DNA from: Methylorubrum extorquens
GTDB taxonomy: Bacteria; Pseudomonadota; Alphaproteobacteria; Rhizobiales; Beijerinckiaceae
Assembly (NCBI GenBank): GCA_019695455.1
Contig: JAEUAC010000381.1
Location: 1-8,052, forward strand
Reading direction: 5' to 3'
Length of the DNA: 8,052 nucleotides
Shown in pieces: positions 5,625-8,052 of the stretch. Under the pieces are notes generated by a model. The model had not been told where the DNA came from, searched no databases, and saw only the letters and a program-made list of their open reading frames with translations. Position 1 is the stretch's first letter; the number at the start of each line of letters is the position of its first letter. A program made the translations under genes and the position numbers.

Positions 5625-6308
5625 ATGCCGACCCTCGTTATCGCCAACAAGACCTACTCGTCGTGGTCGCTCCGACCCTGGCTCATGCTGAAGGAGCTCG
5701 GCGTCGCCTTCGACGAGGTGATGGTGCCGCTCGACGATCCGGCGACGGGCGAGACGCTGCGCCGCTACTCTCCGGCCGCCAAGGCGCCGACCTACATCGA
5801 CGGCGAGACGACCGTCTGGGATTCGCTCGCCATCATGGAATACCTGTCGGAGCGCTACGGGCTCGGACGGGTGTGGCCGGCGGAACCCGCGCCGCGGGTG
5901 CTCGCCCGCTGTCTCTCGGCGGAGATGCATGCGGGGTTCGGGGCGCTGCGCTCGACCTGTCCGATGAACCTCGGCAAGCATTACGCGTACCGGGACCGGG
6001 GGGAAGGCGTCGCCCGGGACGTCGCCCGGATCGTCGCCGCCTGGCGCGACGCCCGCGCCCGCTTCGGCCGGGGCGGGCCCTTCCTCTTCGGCGCCTTCAC
6101 GGCCGCCGACGCCATGTACGCGCCCGTCGTCACGCGCCTCGACACCTACGGCTTCGCCGTCGATCCCGACATCCGCGCCTACATGGACGCGATCCTCGGC
6201 CTCGCATCCTTCCGGGACTGGCGGGAGGCGGCGCTCGCCGAGACGTGGTCGGTGCGTGCCGACGAGGTGGACGAGGTGCCGCTCGTCGATCACCGCGCCC
6301 GCACCTGA
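5625..6308 (+). CDS. glutathione S-transferase family protein
   Basis: This 227-residue cytosolic protein has the two-domain GST layout. The N-terminal thioredoxin-like domain (about residues 1-80) contains NKTYSSWSLRPWL, with S12/S13 as candidate thiolate-stabilising residues. It also has the cis-proline KAPTYID (P55) and the glutathione gamma-glutamyl contact WDSLAIMEYL (D66-S67). The all-helical C-terminal domain includes the N-capping box TAAD (159-162) within FLFGAFTAADAMYAP. The start ATG has GGAG seven bases upstream. GSTs of this type conjugate or isomerise electrophiles with glutathione, and the serine-type N-terminus is shared with zeta-like and YfcF-like groups. The exact substrate cannot be told. 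It lies 79 bp upstream of ilvH on the same strand. Co-transcription is possible, though no functional link to branched-chain amino acid synthesis is known to me. Confidence 0.88.
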   Translation: MPTLVIANKTYSSWSLRPWLMLKELGVAFDEVMVPLDDPATGETLRRYSPAAKAPTYIDGETTVWDSLAIMEYLSERYGLGRVWPAEPAPRVLARCLSAEMHAGFGALRSTCPMNLGKHYAYRDRGEGVARDVARIVAAWRDARARFGRGGPFLFGAFTAADAMYAPVVTRLDTYGFAVDPDIRAYMDAILGLASFRDWREAALAETWSVRADEVDEVPLVDHRART

Positions 6309-6324
6309 GCGGTGGACAGCGCGG

Positions 6325-6351
6325 CCGGGCCACGCCAAGAGCGAGGCCCGG
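6325..6351 (+). other. hairpin in the GST-ilvH spacer
   Basis: A 7-bp GC stem (CCGGGCC with GGCCCGG, 13-base loop) lies 16 bp after the GST stop and 36 bp before the ilvH start. It could be an end-of-transcript structure for the GST gene or part of the ilvH leader. No T-run follows, and no Leu/Val/Ile-rich leader peptide is present in the 79-bp spacer, so classic attenuation is not supported. Confidence 0.25.
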
Positions 6352-6373
6352 TGCGACGCCGAGAGCGACCGGC

Positions 6374-6379
6374 AGGGAG
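6374..6379 (+). promoter_or_regulatory. Shine-Dalgarno selecting the ilvH GTG start
   Basis: AGGGAG is eight bases before the GTG at 6388. The alternative ATG at 6397 would be 17 bases away, too far for this site, so the GTG is preferred. Confidence 0.6.
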
Positions 6380-6387
6380 CCACCCCC

Positions 6388-6930
6388 GTGAACGCCATGA
6401 ACACGCATTACCCCGATCCGACGCTGGTGGAGCCCGTCGCCCGGCACACGCTGTCGATCATCGTCGACAACGAGCCCGGCGTGCTCGCCCGCATCGCGGG
6501 GCTGTTCTCGGGGCGCGGCTACAACATCGAGAGCCTGACCGTGTCGGAGACCGAGCACGAGAAGCACGTCTCGCGCATCACGGTGGTCACCTCGGGCACG
6601 AACGCCATCCTGCAGCAGATCAAGGCGCAGCTCGAGCGGCTGGTCCCGGTCCACAAGGTTGTCGACTATTCGGTCCAGGGGAACGCGATCGAGCGCGAGG
6701 TCGCGCTCGTGAAGGTGGTCGGGAAGGGCGAACACCGGCTGGAGGCGATGCGGCTCGCCTCGGCGTTCGGCGCCCGGACGGTGGACGCGACCCTGACCTC
6801 CTTCATCTTCGAGCTGACGGGGTCGACCGACGAGGTCGAGCGCTTCATTGGCCTCATGGTGACCGTCGGCCTCGTCGAGGTCTCGCGGACGGGTGTCGCC
6901 GCCATGGGTCGCGGCGCGGGCGGATTCTGA
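6388..6930 (+). CDS. ilvH: acetolactate synthase small (regulatory) subunit
   Basis: This 180-residue protein is the regulatory subunit of acetohydroxyacid synthase. It activates the catalytic subunit (first common step of Val, Leu and Ile synthesis) and confers valine feedback inhibition. The N-terminal ACT domain (about residues 19-95) begins HTLSIIVDNEPGVLARIAGLF and continues SGRGYNIESLTVS. The valine-site residues known from E. coli IlvH (N11, G14, N29) have ungapped counterparts here: N28, G31 and N46. The C-terminal ALS subunit domain (about 98-175) shows EREVALVKVV and GARTVDAT. The frame is open back to 6256 but that part overlaps the GST gene; the GTG at 6388 has a good ribosome-binding site. 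The catalytic ilvI/ilvB gene usually sits immediately upstream; here its place is taken by the GST gene, so the large subunit must be encoded outside the window. The protein looks complete. Confidence 0.95.
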   Translation: MNAMNTHYPDPTLVEPVARHTLSIIVDNEPGVLARIAGLFSGRGYNIESLTVSETEHEKHVSRITVVTSGTNAILQQIKAQLERLVPVHKVVDYSVQGNAIEREVALVKVVGKGEHRLEAMRLASAFGARTVDATLTSFIFELTGSTDEVERFIGLMVTVGLVEVSRTGVAAMGRGAGGF

Positions 6931-7108
6931 GCCGGCCCCGCCCCATCGCCGCCCCATTCAGGCCCGATTAACCATGATGCGGTGCCGGACGGGCCGGTCT
7001 CGGGCCTCCGGCGGCCCGAAAGACTTCGTCAAGGTTGACGGAACCTGTCCTTAACACCTCGCGACTAGCCCTGGGCGCATCCCGGGTTGCGTGAAGGAGC
7101 TTCGATCA
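6931..7108 (+). promoter_or_regulatory. ilvH-pal spacer with hairpin and candidate regulatory motifs
   Basis: This 178-bp spacer holds TTAACCAT (6968-6975), which matches the half-site of the alphaproteobacterial cell-cycle regulator CtrA as I know it. A 7-bp hairpin follows (TCGGGCC, 7000-7006, with GGCCCGA, 7013-7019), possibly closing the ilvH transcript. The inverted repeat CGTCAA-GG-TTGACG (7027-7040) has a right arm resembling a -35 element, but no -10 lies at 16-18 bp. The AT-rich CCTTAACA (7049-7056) lies nearby. Promoter activity for pal is likely somewhere in 7025-7090. Confidence 0.4.
7094..7099 (+). promoter_or_regulatory. Shine-Dalgarno for pal
   Basis: AAGGAG is nine bases before the ATG at 7109 and thereby decides against the in-frame GTG at 7091, which overlaps it and would add six charged residues before the signal peptide. 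Confidence 0.7.
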
Positions 7109-7657
7109 ATGTCCGTGTTCTCGCTCGTGAAGGGCGGAGCGGCCCTCAAGGTGGCGGCGGCCCTCTCGCTCGCGCTGTCGATCGCGGCGTGCTCGTCCGA
7201 CCCGGACAAGCTCGCCGATGGTGCGGGCGGTCTCGGCGGCGCCGGCGGCCCGGGTGGCCGCGGCGGCGTGGGCGGTCCCGCGTCTCCGGGATCCGCTCAG
7301 GACTTCGTCGTCAACGTCGGCGACCGCGTGTTCTTCGAGTCCGACTCGTCCGACCTCACCTCGACGGCGACCGCGACGCTCGACCGCCAGGCGCAATGGC
7401 TCGGCCGCTACCCGCGCTACGCCTTCCTGGTGGAAGGCCACGCCGACGAGCGCGGTACGCGGGAGTACAACTTCTCGCTCGGCGCGCGCCGCGCGCAGAC
7501 CGTGCGCGACTACCTCACGTCGCGCGGCGTCGCGTCCTCGCGGATGCGGACCGTGTCCTACGGCAAGGAGCGTCCGGTCGCCGTCTGCAATGACATCTCC
7601 TGCTGGTCGCAGAACCGGCGCTCGGTGACGGTGCTCGATGGCGGCGCGGGGTCTTAG
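7109..7657 (+). CDS. pal: peptidoglycan-associated lipoprotein Pal
   Basis: This 182-residue outer-membrane lipoprotein is the Tol-Pal component that anchors the outer membrane to peptidoglycan and concentrates at the division site. A type II signal peptide ends in the lipobox IAAC (C28), and Ser at +2 fits outer-membrane sorting. A glycine-rich linker with repeated GGX units runs over about residues 38-57. The OmpA-like peptidoglycan-binding domain covers about 65-178. VEGHADERGTREY and NFSLGARRAQTVRDYL carry the diaminopimelate-binding Asp and Arg (D113, and R127 or R128). C160 and C165 in AVCNDISCWSQNRR are typical of alphaproteobacterial Pal and could form a disulfide. Its 3' end overlaps cpoB by 20 bp. 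tolB, normally just upstream, is replaced here by ilvH. Confidence 0.95.
   Translation: MSVFSLVKGGAALKVAAALSLALSIAACSSDPDKLADGAGGLGGAGGPGGRGGVGGPASPGSAQDFVVNVGDRVFFESDSSDLTSTATATLDRQAQWLGRYPRYAFLVEGHADERGTREYNFSLGARRAQTVRDYLTSRGVASSRMRTVSYGKERPVAVCNDISCWSQNRRSVTVLDGGAGS
7220..7279 (+). repeat. in-frame GGX repeat in the Pal linker
   Basis: About 20 codons of near-tandem GGN GGC units encode a flexible Gly-Gly-X linker between the lipidated N-terminus and the peptidoglycan-binding domain. Such GC-rich short repeats can change length by slippage in multiples of three without breaking the frame. Confidence 0.5.
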
Positions 7658-8052
7658 TCTCGCGGCGGCGCTTGCGCTGCTCGTCGGGTTCGCGGGCCCG
7701 GCCGGCGCGCAGGACGCCTCCGAGCTCGTCGTCCGGCTGAACCGGCTCGAGGGTCAGGTGCGGCAGATGTCGGGCCAGATCGAGCAGCTCCAGTTCGAGA
7801 ACCGCCAGTCCAAGGAACAGCTGCGGAAGTTCCAGGAGGACGTCGAGTACCGGTTCCAGGAGCGGTCCGGCGGCGCTCGACCGGCGGCCGCGCCGACGGC
7901 CCAGCCCGCCCAGACGGCGCCGCGACCGCAGAAGCGGAGCGACGCCTTCGATCCCGATGCGGAGCCGGGCGCGCCGGGCGTCCCGCGCACCCTCGGCTCG
8001 GCCGCCCAGGCCGCGCCTCCGGCGGCCGTCGCCGAGGCGGCGCCGCGCCGCC
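7638..8052 (+). CDS. cpoB: cell division coordinator CpoB/YbgF, N-terminal part (runs off the window)
   Basis: The first 138 codons are present and the frame is still open at the window edge. The N-terminus is a Sec signal peptide (MAARGLSLAAALALLVGFAG, likely cut after PAGA at residue 24). A coiled-coil trimerisation segment follows at about residues 28-76, including QMSGQIEQLQFENRQSKEQL and FQEDVEYRFQE. A Pro/Ala/Gln-rich linker begins near residue 80. The C-terminal TPR domain expected for CpoB is outside the window. CpoB is periplasmic and links peptidoglycan synthesis (PBP1B-LpoB in E. coli) to Tol-Pal constriction. The ATG lies inside the end of pal in a different frame (20-bp overlap), which suggests translational coupling. 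No separate ribosome-binding site is obvious. Confidence 0.88.
   Translation, partial: MAARGLSLAAALALLVGFAGPAGAQDASELVVRLNRLEGQVRQMSGQIEQLQFENRQSKEQLRKFQEDVEYRFQERSGGARPAAAPTAQPAQTAPRPQKRSDAFDPDAEPGAPGVPRTLGSAAQAAPPAAVAEAAPRR

Noticed and set aside
5467..5691. 74-codon frame before and into the GST gene
   Set aside because: Arg/Pro/Gly-rich, overlaps the GST start in another frame and has no ribosome-binding site.
6309..6387. Branched-chain amino acid attenuator before ilvH
   Set aside because: There is a hairpin but no short leader frame rich in Leu, Val or Ile and no T-run.
6130..6957. 275-codon minus-strand frame opposite ilvH
   Set aside because: Antisense shadow of ilvH and the GST gene, with no domain pattern.
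6974..7054. 26-codon small frame (starts MMRCRTGRS) upstream of pal
   Set aside because: No Shine-Dalgarno, arginine-rich, and it lies in the probable regulatory spacer. It may be occupied by chance; conservation would be needed.

Overview
This window is GC-rich (roughly 70% GC by eye) and looks like an ordinary chromosomal stretch of a pigmented alphaproteobacterium. The Methylobacterium/Methylorubrum group (Hyphomicrobiales) is the best guess. That rests on the alphaproteobacterial-type Pal with its Cys pair and Gly-rich linker, the Pal-CpoB pair, the bacterial CrtY lycopene cyclase and very high GC at third codon positions. No transposase, phage gene, CRISPR array, tRNA or rRNA was recognised. 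The genus is an inference from remembered protein resemblance, not from a search.

Layout, left to right. Positions 1-184 hold no recognisable gene, only two hairpins; one is a perfect 8-bp-stem palindrome just past the end of rnd. Ribonuclease D (rnd) lies on the minus strand at 185-1345. Upstream of it on the same strand is a 62-codon membrane-anchored or exported small protein (1423-1611), and the 77-bp gap between the two contains three inverted repeats. A divergent 151-bp spacer leads to crtY on the plus strand (1763-2917). crtY converges on, and overlaps by 11 bp, a ten-helix DMT/EamA transporter on the minus strand (2907-3854). The transporter diverges from a group II PLP-dependent aromatic amino acid decarboxylase homologue (plus strand, 4006-5424, TTG start). 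After a 200-bp gene-free spacer come a glutathione S-transferase-like gene (5625-6308) and the acetolactate synthase regulatory subunit ilvH (6388-6930, GTG start). A regulatory-looking spacer precedes pal (7109-7657), which overlaps the start of cpoB/ybgF (7638 to beyond the window end).

How the genes fit together. pal and cpoB form the end of the Tol-Pal envelope-constriction module and are probably translationally coupled, but tolB is not upstream of pal as it usually is. ilvH works in branched-chain amino acid synthesis but its catalytic partner (ilvI/ilvB) is not in the window. crtY closes lycopene ends into beta-rings, yet no other carotenoid gene is nearby. The transporter and decarboxylase homologue share a divergent promoter region and could be a functional pair, which is inference only.

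The most interesting point is in the decarboxylase homologue. The catalytic-loop tyrosine expected 29 residues after the PLP lysine is a phenylalanine. In plant members of this family that exchange changes decarboxylation into aldehyde synthesis. No previously undescribed multi-gene system is evident; most of the window is housekeeping.
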